Assembly (NCBI RefSeq): GCF_003112535.1
Contig: NZ_BEWA01000002.1
Location: 558,001 to 622,000 of the forward strand
Source of the DNA: Streptomyces rishiriensis
Lineage (GTDB): Bacteria > Actinomycetota > Actinomycetes > Streptomycetales > Streptomycetaceae
Direction: 5' to 3'
DNA: 64,000 bases
In this document: positions 63,935 to 64,000 of the stretch, in pieces
Layout: every line of letters begins with the position of its first letter
Numbering within the stretch: the first letter of the stretch is position 1
Made by a program: the position numbers and the translations under genes
The notes under the pieces: model-generated
What the model was told of the DNA's origin: nothing
What the model saw: only the letters and a program-made list of their open reading frames with translations
The model's database searches: none

Positions 63935-64000
63935 ATCAGTTGAGCGAGGCGTCGTCCGGATAGGTGGCCACCATCGCCAGTTCGCTGCGCTGGCGGCGCA
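63935..64000 (-). CDS. 3' end of a gene leaving the window
   Basis: The frame is open from base 64000 to TGA at 63935-63937 and ends RRQRSELAMVATYPDDASLN. Only 21 codons are visible, so no family is assigned. Codons end in G or C as in the neighbours. Confidence 0.6.

Overview
The window reads as chromosome of a Streptomyces species. It has very high GC with strong G/C at third codon positions, an SsgA-like sporulation protein, DasR-type operators in front of N-acetylglucosamine PTS genes, and an integrative element of the actinomycete (AICE) type. From memory the order of the core genes also follows the Streptomyces coelicolor chromosome closely; no alignment could be run.

Layout. 1-8.3 kb: the 3' part of a class A penicillin-binding protein gene, a GroES-like gene, a DUF3618 gene, bcp, tRNA-Leu(TAG), rdgB, a lipoprotein gene, rph, and the GlcNAc PTS genes nagF, nagE1 and nagE2 with three dre-like operators. 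8.3-19 kb: a small secreted protein, a metallo-beta-lactamase-fold hydrolase, a membrane-anchored PemK/MazF-like protein, cysO-cysM behind an unlisted 31-codon leader peptide, a LacI regulator, NAD salvage genes (nicotinamidase and pncB), clpS, a DUF2017 gene, an amino acid permease and the JAMM peptidase mec. 19-30 kb: a secreted M6 metalloprotease, small membrane and secreted proteins, two RDD-type loci (one split by an in-frame amber codon), ssgG, an FAD-linked oxidase and a TPR protein. 30-37 kb: hppD with its divergent Lrp-type regulator, a four-gene OpuB-type osmoprotectant ABC operon, an S16-like protease and an IclR regulator that is probably hpdR. 37-41.4 kb: a DEAD-box helicase, a broken Doc toxin gene next to a pure hexanucleotide repeat, an MFS exporter and tRNA-Cys(GCA).

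41.4-54.6 kb is an integrated element of about 13.2 kb. It lies between two identical 61-bp copies of the tRNA-Cys 3' end (attL 41421-41481, attR 54577-54637). All its backbone genes are on the minus strand: integrase, excisionase, a DUF3631 ATPase and a primase-polymerase (replication), an FtsK-type Tra translocase, an SpdB-like DUF2637 protein, a RRQRL-type zinc protein, DUF6284, a RapZ-C-terminal-domain-like protein and small unknowns. Repeat clusters fit a replication origin (GGTAGC hexamers), a transfer locus at the 3' end of tra, and integrase arm sites at both ends. The right end carries two plus-strand cargo genes of more AT-tolerant codon use: an HTH protein with an unfamiliar C-terminal domain, and a PP2C-type phosphatase.

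54.6-64 kb returns to chromosome: a SUKH-4-like protein, a molybdenum hydroxylase operon (FAD, [2Fe-2S] and Mo subunits plus a 43-residue membrane peptide), a GH20 hexosaminidase, a DUF3039 gene and the 3' end of one more gene. Genes that seem to work together are the GlcNAc uptake genes, CysO-CysM with Mec, hppD with its two regulators, the OpuB operon, the Mo-hydroxylase operon and the AICE backbone.
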